The notes: generated by a model from the letters alone, not told the origin. 64,000 bases of DNA from Lingula anatina (GCF_001039355.2 NW_019774403.1:72229-136228), one strand, 5' to 3'. Shown: positions 46,141 through 59,290, counted from the first letter of the stretch. Program-made: numbers and translations.

Positions 46141-46580
46141 ATTTATCACATTCCCTGACCCTGAGAACATAGGTGTGGGCACTTCATATGTCATGTTTGC
46201 TTGCCTAGTTGCAGAGATACAGAAGTAAAACCGTTTTTCAGTAATGGCGGTCCTAATTTGCATATTTAGGAAAATTGGGTAAACCTAATTCTAACAGAAA
46301 TATCTTAATGATGTTTCTCGACCCTGAAAATATAGGTAAGGACACTTCATTTGTCATATTCGCCTGTCTAGTTATAGAGATATTGCAGAAAATTGGAAAT
46401 CTGGCGGCCATTTTGTTTTTTTGCAAATTAGACCGTTAAAAACGCAAAATTTCGCTTGGGAACCGGGTAAATCGGATTTAGCATGCCAAAATTATGCTAA
46501 TAAGCCTGGTTCCCAACTTTTACCCAAAAATGCCCCTTGCTTCTTATGCAGAGCCCTTTTTCAAAAATCCCACTAGACTA
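46130..46580. repeat. Right long terminal inverted repeat
   Basis: The inverted counterpart of the left arm. It begins directly after the end of the decayed ORF. Confidence 0.75.
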
Positions 46581-48752
46581 TATCTAAAACCCTAATGCTA
46601 AAACTGCATTCACAAGTCTGAAAATGCATTTACTTACTAAACTTCACAGCAAGCTGACACTCGGTCTACAGGTGTGATTTCCCAAACCCCTGACATACCC
46701 CTGATCAAGACATCAATGCTTCTCTGTTTCCCTCATCTCTATACTTCGGTCATAAATATCTGATATAGAATATATGTACAGCACAGACCTGTGGATACGA
46801 GTTCCTCTGTTTGAGGAAGTATAGATTCCTGGAGAGAGTGCTGCACATACCTGTATACAGCTATGAAAACTGGTCCATGATCTTCACATCATCATACAGT
46901 GGTGGTGATCTTCACAATGCTGATCATGACTCCCCACTATCCTGAGCATCATTTCAAATAGAACACAATAAACAAGAGACTGATTTCTCATTACAAAGAA
47001 AAACTTCAGGTGAAATTTGTTAAATTTAGTAAAAGACTAGAAATTTTACTTTTTTACTTTATTTGATCCAAGATAAACCAATAGTAGTCCAAGTCCTGTT
47101 TTGCCAAATGCACCAAAAGACTAATACCTCAAATCAGTCTTTGTATTCTATTTTAGCTGGCCATTTTAGCAGGATATCAATAATGAAACCATGATGAGAA
47201 AGGAGGGGGCTGATTATATTTCAAAATTTCAGGAGAAGAAAAAATATATAATAAAACACATTTCTTTTCTGAGTATTTGAAATATGTAGCTATAAGACTG
47301 CATAATTTCAAAAAAGTTCTGGTTGTGAAGTAGTAACATTACAAATTAGCAGGTATTTTCAGATTTTCACCAGCTCGGTGATCTATGTATACAAACCATC
47401 TGCTCTCAGATCACTGAATCTCATTTGGAAATGTTATGAAAATGCATCCATCCTGAAAGAGAACCAAAGTTTGAAGTAAGGGGGGGGGGGGGGGGGGGGG
47501 GAGAAAAAGACAGGGGGAGGGTAATGCTGGTTTCACAAAAACTTGAAAACGAAATTGCAATTTCCCAACTGATAGTCTGGTTTTATGCAAATGAGTCCAT
47601 CTTGGAAAATGCTTAATAAGGCTTCTCCCTCCCGATGGAATTGACAACATAGTAACCTGGATAAGCATGGGGCATCTAAATTAATTGGGCAATAACTAGA
47701 TGCTACTGGTTGCTATGACGATTGGAAATCTTCTCTGCTTGTTGCTGCTATAAATGTTCCCACTGACGTCAGTCAGAAAATTTACAGGGTGCAAGAAAAA
47801 TGTGGAGCAATCATCTGGTGTTGATAAGCCTGGACGTGTGTTTGCTAGCAAAGTGAATTTTGCCACAGGTTAACAATTTAACTGCTCAACGAAAAACTCC
47901 AATGACATATCTTTCCATTAATAAGGTTGAAATATGCAATCTGTTAGGAAAAAATTGTTCCTGCGTGTTTTAAACCAAGATGTACTTGGATGCAGTGCTC
48001 ACAGCAAGCAGCAACTTCAAAGGAATGTGCAGGGTTGTACAAAAGAGGATGTATGTGATACAGTTTCTCCAGCCTAAACCCAGACGTAGATAGTGAACAA
48101 GGAACCTTTAAATCTGTCATTTAATTTCCAACTCTACGCTGTTGGGCTTAACTGACAACACCGCTGTTTTATGAATTATGCTAACCAGGAATTTTTTCCT
48201 CTCGGATCATCCAGTACAAAGTTTATTACCTAACAATTTGGGACGTCTGGCCTGTACATCACTTCCTGCTGATTTCCATGTGGGATCCAGTAGCTAATTG
48301 CACTCTGCCAGATTAATCCTGGCAAAATGTGAAACATCGTCTAATTTGGTTACTAAAACTGTGAAATATTTACTGTTTTCTGACAAATCTGCCATTTAGA
48401 CTTAAGTTTTTTTTTAACTGCTAAAATTATTCCCTTATTTTGTGATATAAAGTATTTCACCTTAGGGTACGTCCAGAGTAGTGCATTTATTCTCTACTTT
48501 GGGTTCTCGACTTTTCTTAAAAGTCACATAATGAACATAAAACCTTCACACTACAAAATCAAATGTTCTCTGCTAAAAAAGACATGTCCTAAACTAGTTT
48601 TAAATAATGCCATCAACATTACACAGTTTGACTGAGATAATACAAGTTCAAAGGTGTGGTAAAGGTTCAAATAGAGGTCCTTACATGTTCTTCCCTGGTG
48701 TTAAAAATGAATATGTAAAATTTGGTTAAAGTCTGACTGCCCTTAAAAAAAA
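46581..48752. other. Noncoding stretch
   Basis: AT-rich, no gene seen. It includes a G-run at 47480-47501. Confidence 0.55.
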
Positions 48753-48825
48753 NNNNNNNNNNNNNNNNNNNNNNNNNNNNNNNNNNNNNNNNNNNNNNNN
48801 NNNNNNNNNNNNNNNNNNNNNNNNN
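48753..48825. other. Assembly gap (73 Ns)
   Basis: Run of N directly before a near-perfect foldback. Confidence 0.99.
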
Positions 48826-49084
48826 AGGCTTCGTTCACATGCAATGTCTATTTTCTAAATTCTATTTTCTATTTGCGGTCCGCTTATGATCACGGTCTGT
48901 GCCCTGAATATCCCGCGGCGTAATTACTGGCAGCGCGAGCCAGTTACTATAAGTTACTATAAGTAACTGGCTCGCGCTGCCAGTAATTACGCGGCAGGAT
49001 ATTCAGTGCACAGACCGTGATCATAAGATAGCGCGAATAGAAAATAGAATTTAGAAAATAGACATTGCATGTGAACGAAGCCTA
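48826..49084. mobile_element. Near-perfect foldback element
   Basis: It opens aggcttcgttcacatgcaat and closes with the complement. The arms are about 120 bp with one small indel (tttgcggtccgc at left has no exact partner) and the turn is in the ttactataagtaactgg repeats near 48945-48970. No ORF. The left flank is hidden by the gap. Confidence 0.85.
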
Positions 49085-50150
49085 AGTCAATATGTAAAAT
49101 TTGGTTGAAATTTAAATTATATGGACTGGTTCTGAACATACCTTTACTACTGCATTATGGATCACCTTTCTCATATGTGACCTTATGGAGAGTAGCCTAT
49201 TATGCAACAGGTACCTGTGGTTATCATGTCTCAAAGGGCTAGCAAGCACACAGCCACTGGAAACTGTTAAAGTGGTAATTAAATACAGATTTTTAAAACT
49301 TCCTGTATTCCCATAATTTTATCACTTCAGGATTATCGTTTTCAGTTTCTCACAAAAACTGACCAAAGTCACACCTGTGGGAACTTCTGTTTTCCGGTGT
49401 TACTTCAAAAACTACATTCTGTGAAGTATGACAAATCAGAGCTATAAATTTGAATTTAGTGACCACGTGTTGTTATATAAAGAAAGAAGTACAAATTTTA
49501 ATTACTGGAATGTGCATACATGTGAATGTAAGCTTGGGGCTACAGGTAAAGACATCTTCCATGGCAATTTCTCCTTGGAAAATAACCCTTCCCTACTCCT
49601 AATGAATCTGCTACACATAGTACAGTGATATCCGTTTTAAAATTACTCAGTAAAAACTCTACAATACATTTGGAATTTCAAAGAAAACAGAAAAGTGAGA
49701 AAATTCTGCTTGGACCTGCCCCCTCCCAAACCCCATTAGAATGCAGTAATATTTGCCAAATTCAAACAAAACTAATGGATTTTACCTCCCCACATAAAAT
49801 GGTCTTATTGAGTTTATTTAAAGACACTTTTTGAGTCAGGTTCAAGTCAGGAGTGTGTTTCCCTGCATTCCTAATAATTATTAATCTTAAAGATATACAG
49901 TATTGGAAAAGCACTTGGTGTAAAATATCTGTGAATAAATACCTTACTCTACAGTTGTGTTCAGCTTGAAAATCAGGCCTAACATTATATGCTATGCAAG
50001 CCCGGCCATGGACACAATAAAGTACACTTATCAATATCAATGCACCAGTGCACATTTCCACAATTTACTTCTTATTACCGGGGCCAAAGAGCCAACTTGT
50101 GGGCAGTAAGAAATATCTGTATTGCAGATCCACCATAGATAATTCCCATA
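49085..50150. other. Noncoding stretch
   Basis: No gene or clear repeat seen; the open frames are unremarkable. Confidence 0.5.
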
Positions 50151-51362
50151 TAATAGTCCTACAAATGTATTTGTATTGTGATCTGGGTCTCCCCAGGGAT
50201 CGCACACAATTCAGTAACGCAGTTCAGCCTGGAGATGGATGGGAGTCCTAAATGGATTCACACGGCAAACTCATACCAGCGGCCAATAATCTACAGGCGC
50301 ATTCAGACCTAATATAAATCAGAACGAGAATAGTCCCAGTTGGCATCACCTGATGAGATGGGTCATTGAGAATTGGGGTAGAAGTTGTACTTGGATGTAG
50401 ACAATTTCACACGGACAGCAAATTCATGACAGCCCACTGTCTCCAATAAGCACATTCAGGACTTACATAGAGAACTAGATATAATTATGCATAAAATACC
50501 GGACACAGCTAATTTATGTAGGTCCTGCATGACAACTAGCCACTACTAATATAATGTGCTGTTCTGCCAATATGATATCTATATATAGCACAAATACATC
50601 ATTAAATACTAGTACTTAATTCTAGCCACAGATATTCATCCCCCACCCCACCCACCCCTACAATAAGGTCTTTTGCCGTACTTTTTGGTACAAAGTCAAT
50701 CCTCGATAAATGTACTTTTATTGCGCATCTCCACATGTCAGCCAATTGTGCCATTGAGCCAAAGAAAACAGAGCATGACGTGAATGCGATAGCACACGGA
50801 CCTGGGTCAACTCCCATTATCATTACTTTCAAATACATCCTTAATTGCATGGCTCCAGTATACACAGACTCACATGACCCTCCTGTTCATCCATTAAGGC
50901 ATCTTAAAAAACAGTCGATTGCAATAAGTGACAGTTATGTTCACTAATTGTAGCTTAATAAATATATCATGCACGAAAAAAGCCTCCTACATTCTAGGAG
51001 GCTACTACTAAGCATCACAACTTTTCCCCCTAAGAAAACAGGTCATTAAATCTTCGAGTCTTTTAAGTTCTTTGTTTCTGTGGCTATGATTAATACTATT
51101 TGTCTAAGAACGTACACAACGTGCTGAATATGTTAAGATTATAGGAGAAAAATCAATGCGTGGGAGTTGACAGTTAAAGCACTCGAACATGACACTATTT
51201 TTAGTTTTGGTATTCTTTTATCACTGCAATATTGCTTTGAATGTTAATGTCTTTATGTTTTCTGGGAAAATGCATGCATACAGACATGATTTTGGGTTGT
51301 AAGAAAAAAATGTGAAGAAGTGACTCGTAGGCCTAACAGCCAGGGGTCTTGGGTCTGCTTAA

Positions 51363-51583
51363 TTAAACCCCCTTTACAATGGACGGCATCCTTCCTGCAT
51401 CCTTTGTGTGACCATGAAACTGGCATCGCTGTGGTCGTAGGAAGGAGGCACAAGCATCGCTTTGGTTGCAGAATGAATGCTCAATGATTGCCCAGTTGTG
51501 CACATAAAATATTATTTTTACACTCAATCAGGGCCTACTACAGGACGCAGAGAGGACGCCATCCAGTGTAAAGGGGGCTTTAA
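51363..51583. mobile_element. TTAA-flanked MITE, left copy
   Basis: TTAA borders (51363-51366 and 51580-51583) enclose inverted termini of about 40 bp: ccccctttacaatggacggc at left, and the complement of gccatccagtgtaaaggggg at right. TTAA target sites with C-rich termini suggest a piggyBac-like or Kolobok-like parent. No ORF of note. Confidence 0.75.
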
Positions 51584-52100
51584 GGTCCGAAAAGCACCAA
51601 TTGGATTTCCACTTTAATTTTATTCATCACATCTACTTTATCTAGCAATATTGCTTGTAGTATAATTTTCTATGAAACTACGTGTAATTTTTTTATAGAT
51701 ACAATATATTCTTTGCCTTCAGCATGATATCTGATCCTATCTCATGAACATGTTACTACCATCACATGTCTCATATCATCTTATAAATTGTATTATATAA
51801 TAGCCACTACCACAAAACTGGATTTTCCAATGATAACCTTGCACGTTAAAAATCTATGACCTTATCAAATGTACCTGAATTAATTCAGGAGTTAGGCATC
51901 TGAAAATAAGTGACAGTGGTTATTCTCTGTCAATTAGACTAAATAAAACATTATCAATATTGCTGCTGACAGAAATGAAATGTTGACATATTAATTATAT
52001 GAAAAGCATATATGTATATAAGCATGCCAGCATGGACTGAATTTCAGAAATACGTTTCCTGAGCAGAGACAAAGATATTAAACTTGGACAGAAAATTTTG

Positions 52101-52102
<2 letters not shown>

Positions 52103-52136
<34 letters not shown>
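52103..52136. repeat. (CT)n microsatellite
   Basis: Longer here than in the allelic copy near 55544-55565. Confidence 0.95.
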
Positions 52137-52139
<3 letters not shown>

Positions 52140-52205
52140 ACACAATAAAACAAATCACTCAAACAAGGATTTCACACTGTTTTTCGGTCACACATTTCAC
52201 CTTAC

Positions 52206-52306
52206 CTGATAATTCAGCAGCAGCTGAGCTTCCAACCTCGCCAGATACAGAGGCTCTCTCGACCACACTATATTTCCTCTGCAGCAATTAGCACACAGTA
52301 TATATA
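52206..52306 (-). promoter_or_regulatory. Candidate TATA promoter plus noncoding first exon (flanking-haplotype copy)
   Basis: On the minus strand a TATATATA box near 52306-52299 precedes about 65-90 nt of less AT-rich sequence ending in ATCAG|gtaagg (donor 52200-52205). This layout fits a 5'UTR exon that could splice to the acceptor at 24842. No transcript evidence is available; TATA-like strings are common in AT-rich DNA. Confidence 0.35.
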
Positions 52307-53071
52307 CTGCACTTTCCTCCCAGTTAACCCAGCAGACAAATGCAAGAGTACTGACACACGCACGCACAATGGTGACTACAATGACGAGAGACGGTCCTTC
52401 AATGCAGGTATCTGAAAGATCAATAATCAGCGGTCAAACAGCAATCAACAAGCAGGCTATATATAGAAAAGAGATTACTCTGACATGGTCTTTATTGCTT
52501 CTTATGTTTGACTGTAAACTATCTCATGGCTTCTCTAAGTGCTATCTTTGAATCATGGCAACAAAATAGTATTTGTATATCATATGTCCTTTACTGAGAA
52601 TATACATAAATTTCTTTTATTATCTGTCTGTGTGTTTGTTTACATACACAGATATCATGTCTGAGCATGCACATGCATGTGCATACACAAAAAACCCAGC
52701 ATACTCACCACATTAAACTGAATTAGACCTCTTTAATGACGGAGTTTGAATACTCTGACTATGCCAAATTTGTGCCTAGAAATGCACGATAAAGATAATC
52801 AGCATATACTGCAAGCACTAATACCTTTCCACAGTTCATGATATAAAAACCTTGATAAGTTAGTTTATCATATCAAGAATATATTACCAATGCTCATATC
52901 AATACAGCACATAACATATCAAGAATATTTTATATCAATACATATACTTAATTTCTAATGGTCAACTATAGACAGTGGGTGTCTATTCTAACTCACTTGA
53001 CTTCATTTTGTATCTTTAGATTATTTCCGACATTTTGAAACTATCCATTTAACCATTCCAATATAAGGTGT

Positions 53072-53119
<48 letters not shown>

Positions 53120-53484
53120 ATAATGTTATAAATCTTGATGTCATAAAGAATTTTTTTTCAAAAAATACCAGTATACTAGTAATAATATTTTGAAAAACTT
53201 GTCTTACTTCCCCTATTATTTTTCATCCGCATAAAAATCTTTCATGCAGGCTCTACCCTGTTACATAATACACAAACAGCATGCTACCATGCCTGTATAT
53301 GTATATATACCGGTATATACTGTAGTGCAAACAAAGCCACCAAACACTATGGAGCTGAACCCTTGAATACACTATGTCAGATCAGTTAAAAACAAGAAAA
53401 CTTTAGATCTTACTTCACCACCTGAATACACAATGACTGCATTCACACTGGCTGAAAACTTTAAGAACTACAACTGCACAATGG

Positions 53485-53525
<41 letters not shown>

Positions 53526-53577
53526 ATACACACATGAGAAACTAGAGGATCAGAGAGGCGATACCGCCTCCAAATAT

Positions 53578-53578
53578 N
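53578..53578. other. Single N at a sequence join
   Basis: It separates the short unique piece 53542-53577 from the repeated 3.4 kb copy. Confidence 0.95.
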
Positions 53579-54802
53579 CATAATAGTCCTACAAATGTAT
53601 TTGTATTGTGATCTGGGTCTCCCCAGGGATCGCACGCAATTCAGTAACGCAGTTCAGCCTGGAGATGGATGTGAGTCCTAAATGGATTCACACGGCAAAC
53701 TCATACCAGCGGCCAATAATCTACAGGCGCATTCAGACCTAATATAAATCAGAACGAGAATAGTCCCAGTTGGCATCACCTGATGAGATGGGTCATTGAG
53801 AATTGGGGTAGAAGTTGTACTTGGATGTAGACAATTTCACACGGACAGCAAATTCATGACAGCCCACTGTCTCCAATAAGCACATTCAGGACTTCCATAG
53901 AGAACTAGATATTATTAGGCAGAAAATACCGGACCCAGCTAATTTATATAGGCCTGCATGATAACTAGCCACTACTAATATAATGTGCTGTTCTGCCAAT
54001 ATGATATCTATATATAGCACAAATACATCATTAAATACTAGTACTTAATTCTAGCCGCAGATATTCATCCCCCACCCCACCCACCCCTACAATAATGTCT
54101 TTTGCCGTACTTTTTGGTACAAAGTCAATCCTCGATAAATGTACTTTTATTGCGCATCTCCACATGTCAGCCAATTGTGCCATTGAGCCAAAGAAAACAG
54201 AGCATGACGTGAATGCGATAGCACACGGACCTGGGTCAACTTCCATTATCATTACTTTCAAATACATCCTTAATTGCATGGCTCCAGTATACACAGACTC
54301 ACATGACCCTCCCGTTCATCCATCAAGGCATCTTAAAAAACAGTCGATTGCAATAAGTGACAGTTATGTTCACTAATTGTATCCAATAGTGCTTAATAAA
54401 TATATCATGCACGAAAAAAGCCTCCTACATTCTAGGAGGCTACTACTAAGCATCACAACTTTTCCCCCTAAGAAAACAGGTCATTAAATCTTCGAGTCTT
54501 TTAAGTTCTTTGTTTCTATGTGGCTATGATTAATACTATTTGTCTAAGAACGTACACAACGTGCTGAATATGTTAAGATTATAGGAGAAAAATCAATGCG
54601 TGGGAGTTGACAGTTAAAGCACTCGAACATGACACTATTTTTAGTTTTGGTATTCTTTTATCACTGCAATATTGCTTTGAATGTTAATGTCTTTATGTTT
54701 TCTGGGAAAATGCATGCATACAGACATGATTTTGGGTTGTAAGAAAAAAATGTGAAGAAGTGACTGGTAGGCCTAACAGCCAGGGGTCTTGGGTCTGCTT
54801 AA

Positions 54803-55023
54803 TTAAACCCCCTTTACAATGGACGGCATCCTTCCTGCATCCTTTGTGTGACCATGAAACTGGCATCGCTGTGGTCGTAGGAAGGAGGCACAAGCATCGC
54901 TTTGGTTGCAGAATGAATGCTCAATGATTGCCCAGTTGTGCACATAAAATATTATTTTTACTCTCAATCAGGGCCTACTACAGGACGCAGAGAGGACGCT
55001 GTCCAGTGTAAAGGGGGCTTTAA
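54803..55023. mobile_element. TTAA-flanked MITE, copy on the alternative haplotype
   Basis: The same insertion as 51363-51583 at the same relative position, so it predates the split of the two haplotypes. Confidence 0.75.
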
Positions 55024-55634
55024 GGTCAGAAAAGCACAAATTGGATTTCCAATTTAATTTTATTCATCACATCTACTTTATCTAGCAATATTGCTTGTAG
55101 TATAATTTTCTATCAAACTACGTGTAATTTTTTTATAGATACAATATAATCTTCACCTTCAGCATGACATCTGATCCTATCTCATGAACATGTTACTACC
55201 ATCACATGTCTCATATCATCTTATAAATTGTATTATATAATAGCCACTACCACAAAACTGGATTTTTCCAATGATAACCTTGCACGTTAAAAATCTATGA
55301 CCTTATCAAATGTACCTGAATTAATTCAGGAGTTAGGCATCTGAAAATAAGTGATAGTGGTTATTCCCTATCAATTAGACTAAATAAAACATTATCAATA
55401 TTGCTGCTGACAGAAATGAAATGTTCACATATTAATTATATGAAAAGCATATATGTATATAAGCATGCCAGCATGGACTGAATTTCAGAAATACGTTTCC
55501 TGAGCAGAGACAAAGATATTAAACTTGGACAGAAAATTTTCTATCTCTCTCTCTCTCTCTCTCTCAACACACAATAAAACAAATCACTCAAACAAGGATT
55601 TCACAATGTTTTTCGGTCACACATTTCACCTTAC

Positions 55635-55735
55635 CTGATAATTCAGCAGCAGCTGAGCTTCCAACCTTGCCAGATATAGAGGCTCTCTCGAACACACTAT
55701 ATTTCCTCTGCAGCAATTAGCACAGAGTATATATA
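55635..55735 (-). promoter_or_regulatory. Candidate TATA promoter plus noncoding first exon (alternative-haplotype copy)
   Basis: Same structure as 52206-52306. The TATA string (55728-55735) and donor (55629-55634) are unchanged, with a few substitutions between them. Confidence 0.35.
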
Positions 55736-57554
55736 CTGCACTTTCCTCCCAGTTAACCCAGCAGACAAATGCAAGAGTACTGACACACGCACGCACAATG
55801 GTGACTACAATGACGAGAGACGGTCCTTCAATGCAGGTATCTGAAAGATCAATAATCAGCGGTCAAACAGCAATCAACAAGCAGGCTATATATAGAAAAG
55901 AGATTACTCTGACATGGTCTTTATTGCTTCTTATGTTTGACTGTAAACTATCTCATGGCTTCTCTAAGTGCTATCTTTGAATCATGGCAACAAAATAGTA
56001 TTTGTATATCATATGTCCTTTACTGAGAGTATACATAAATTTCTTTTATTATCTGTCTGTGCATTTGTTTACATACACAGATATCATGTCTGAGCATGCA
56101 CATGCATGCGCATACACAAAAAACCCAACATACTCACCACATTAAACTGAATTAGACCTCTTTAATGACGGAGTTTGAATACTCTGACTATGCCAAATTT
56201 GTGCCTAGAAATGCACGATAAAGATAATCATCATATACTGCAAGCACTAATACCTTTCCACGTTCATGATATAAAGACCTTAATAAGTTACAGTTTATCA
56301 TATCAAGAATGCATTACCACTGCTCATATCAATACAGCACATAACATATATCAAGAATATTTTATATCAATACATATACTTAATTTCTAATGGTCAACTA
56401 CAGACAGTGGGTGCCTATTCTATAACTCACTTGACTTCATTTTGTATCTTAAGATTATCTCCGACATTTTGAAACTATCCATTTAACCATTCCAATATGA
56501 GGTGTCTTAAACATCTCTCTCTCTGTTATAATGTTATAAATCTTGATGTCATGAAGGTTTTTTTTTTTCAAAAAATACCAGTATAGTAATATTTTAAAAA
56601 CTTGTCTTACTTCCCTTATAATTTTTCATCCACATAAAAATCTTTCATGCAGGTTCTACCCGGTTACATAATACACAAACAGTATGTTACTCTGCCTGTA
56701 TATGTATATAATAATATATACTGGTATATACCGTAATGCAAACAAAGCCACCAAACACTATGGAGCTGAACCCTTGAATACAACTATGTCAGATCAGTTA
56801 AAAACAAGAAAACTTTAGATCCTACTTCACCACCTGAATACACAATGACTGCATTCACACTGGCTGAAAACTTTATTTAAGAACTACAACTGCACAGTGG
56901 CACACACACACGCACACACACACACAAACACGCACACACACATATACACAAACTTATACACACATGAGAAATAATGGTCAATAAAAGAAAAGCCTGTGCC
57001 GTGTCCTGTGCAGAACAGGGTGTCACAATCAATTGTCTACTAACAGGCCGAACATGGAAGATGGAGCTATTATCTTAGCTAGCACCTTCCTAAACAGAAG
57101 TTCTCAGTTACGGTCTTTACACACCACTGAACCAGAAAAGGGAACAAATTTTCTTTCACACACTTCACCAGATATCTGATGAATAATTTAGAAAATATAA
57201 AGTTACCCTTTTAGTAATTTCCCGAACCTTCCTCAGACAGAGACAAAAAAAATGATAAAAATTACATGATTATAACCTATCAAAATTAAACCCAGGAAGG
57301 GAAAGAAGCAGAAGATCGAGACTTCGGAGAAAACAAATCAATTGAAGGTTCGCTGTAGCATACACCATGTGGTCAAACTATCCAATGCGGCCTTATAACT
57401 GGTCAATGGTCGAAAAGAAAAGGTTGGTCAATAAAATACACACCTTTGTGTTTATCAAACTATGCATCCAGCACGTTTCAATTATCAGGCTTCTTGTCCA
57501 CTTGTGGAAAATGAAATACATGTCTTGTGTTTGTAATCGACTGATCTAATGTCT

Positions 57555-57723
57555 CAGGCCCGTAGCCAGGGGGGGTTCGGGGGGTTCGAGAGAACCGCCC
57601 CTTTTGCTGGGAAAAGGTCCACTCTGGGTAAAATTTGATCTAGGTACATGAAGTTTTTAAGGAAAAAGGTCCACTTTTTCAGAAAAAGAACCCCCCTTTT
57701 TGAAATTGCTGGCTACGGGCCTG
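57555..57723. mobile_element. MITE with CAGGCCCGTAGCCAG termini (alternative haplotype)
   Basis: The ends caggcccgtagccag and ctggctacgggcctg are perfect 15-bp inverted repeats. The interior has G- and C-runs and two ggtccact words. The same kind of element is, from memory, widespread in marine invertebrate genomes. Confidence 0.8.
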
Positions 57724-58042
57724 TGTCTTATTGAGTCGTGATCGCATTTAGACCAATTCCGACTGGCTCAGGGAAGCTTAAACCCAGAGTAAGTCCAGTG
57801 TAATATACTGATGGCAATTGCGCAACAATTTGTGTCAATTTTTATCTTTTGTCATTTTTAAAGTCTCAATAATAGAGGTGAAACAGAGCTTTTTAGTGTC
57901 CAAAACATGAACTGTGATGATTGCAAAAAATAATGATTAAATTCAGGATAAAGCAATATTATCATAACCAACAAACAGATGTGGTAAAGAATTTGGTACT
58001 CTTGGAAATTGTAAAAGGTGACTGATATACATATTTGGATAT

Positions 58043-58100
58043 GTCATTTTAATTAAATAAATGAATGAATGAATGAATGAATGAATGAATGAATGAATGA
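58043..58100. repeat. (ATGA)n microsatellite
   Basis: Longer than the allelic run near 60498-60525. Confidence 0.95.
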
Positions 58101-59196
58101 TGTAAGGTTAACAATGAACATTAAGTAAACAGGATCCAAACTGCTATCGTCTTCCTGAAGCATTTTGAGTCCGTAACTTGCTCCCTATGCTTTAAAGGAT
58201 GAAAAGCATCAATAAATTTGACAAAACTTACCCCTGTGTATTCCCATTGATCCACCAGGCTATACTGAACAAGCAGACTTTTCAAATGTGTTTTAGTCTA
58301 CCATGTGTGTGTGTATTTGTCCCAGGTGATAACGTCTATCAATAGCTCTTCACACAGAGATTGTTGACAATAGTCATGTTTACACACGCCAGCTGGTACA
58401 ACCTACCACAAGCCTGGTTCAACCTACCACACGTCAGACTGGGACTCTCTGGATGTTTAGATAGTGATTTAAGGAAACTTACTTTATTACATCAGAAAGA
58501 ATAATTTTGACAGACTACTCAACAAAATTGCCAGTACCCTTGTTCCAGATAAATCGTTATCTCCTCTGTATAAAAAATTTAATCACAACCCAAATACAAA
58601 CATTTCACTATTCTGGCATTTAAAGCACTAGTTATACCTCAGGGATGAGCAGCACTGCTATTTTGACCTCACTTACGTATTGCTATCAAGCTGAAAAGTT
58701 CCACACTCCAGGTATGCCCAACAATGGAGTCAGTTCAGTCTGGTGTAAACGTTCTGTAATGTCCACATTCCAGCATGCCAAACAAGGGCTGGTCTTTTTG
58801 TCAACTATAGGACAAGTCTGGTGTCCTCAGCTTACAATGAAGTCGTGATAAAGGTATAACTATAATCATATACCAGTAATGTCACAATGAATAGGCAGGA
58901 TGGGAGGACCCAAGTATATTATTTATGTCTGATAAACATATGTACAGTCGCTGAATGGGATCATCTTCAAGAAAAACACAATTTTTCACTCCGGTTACTT
59001 TTTGTGAGGGGTAGACCAAGTAGTAAACTGACCTTTGCTACACCTAAACTTCAGGGTAGTTGACACTGTTGCTTGGAGAACCTACAATTGCCTTGAGATG
59101 ACGTATACGATTTTGGCCTCTTCTTTGTCCGATTTTGGGAGAAAATATTTTGGTGCATGTGAGCATGTGTATGTTTAGGAGAGGAGGGACAGTGGG

Positions 59197-59198
<2 letters not shown>

Positions 59199-59280
<82 letters not shown>
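59199..59280. repeat. (GA)n microsatellite at the end of the wedged piece
   Basis: About 41 uninterrupted GA units, close to the N at 59291. Confidence 0.95.
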
Positions 59281-59284
<4 letters not shown>

Positions 59285-59290
59285 AGGGAT

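Larger units (their letters stand above)
42624..46580. mobile_element. Composite DNA transposon with long terminal inverted repeats
   Basis: The left end tagtctagtgagattt and a right end of the form aaatcccactagacta are complementary. The arms extend inward about 0.43 kb on each side (42624-43065; about 46130-46580), with conserved blocks such as ggtaaaagttgggaaccagg. Flanking TAT on both sides may be the target duplication. The interior has a decayed plus-strand ORF (45143-46140) and a nested minus-strand Tc1-like copy. The superfamily of the outer element is not assigned. Confidence 0.8.
50151..53541. repeat. 3.4 kb direct repeat, left copy (flanking haplotype)
   Basis: It matches 53581-56971 almost base for base with scattered substitutions, small indels and different (CT)n and (CA)n lengths. 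Best read as one allele of the same locus, see findings. Confidence 0.92.
53581..56971. repeat. 3.4 kb direct repeat, right copy (alternative haplotype)
   Basis: It starts 3 bases after a single N at 53578 and runs without a break into the 2.3 kb unit at 56971. Confidence 0.92.
56971..59280. repeat. 2.3 kb direct repeat, left copy (alternative haplotype)
   Basis: It matches 59391-61753. It ends in a long (GA)n run followed by a single N at 59291. It lacks about 66 bp present in the other copy at 61308-61374. Confidence 0.92.

Noticed and set aside
50602-50865. 87-codon minus-strand open frame, also at 54031-54294
   Set aside because: Conserved only because the two copies are alleles; the few differences that change the protein are amino-acid replacements, and I recognise no family.
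50981-51003. Small hairpin with agcctccta arms
   Set aside because: A 9-bp stem in AT-rich DNA is expected by chance; no terminator or RNA context in an animal genome.
53490-53522. Periodic CA array that might look like a CRISPR or satellite
   Set aside because: It is a plain dinucleotide microsatellite; no spacer-repeat structure occurs anywhere in the window.
58226-58260. Minus-strand ATG GGA ATA CAC AGG G followed by gtaagt, also near 60650
   Set aside because: Phase would fit exon 2, but five codons and a donor is within chance expectation over 40 kb, and exon 1 at 24659-24722 has clear homology.
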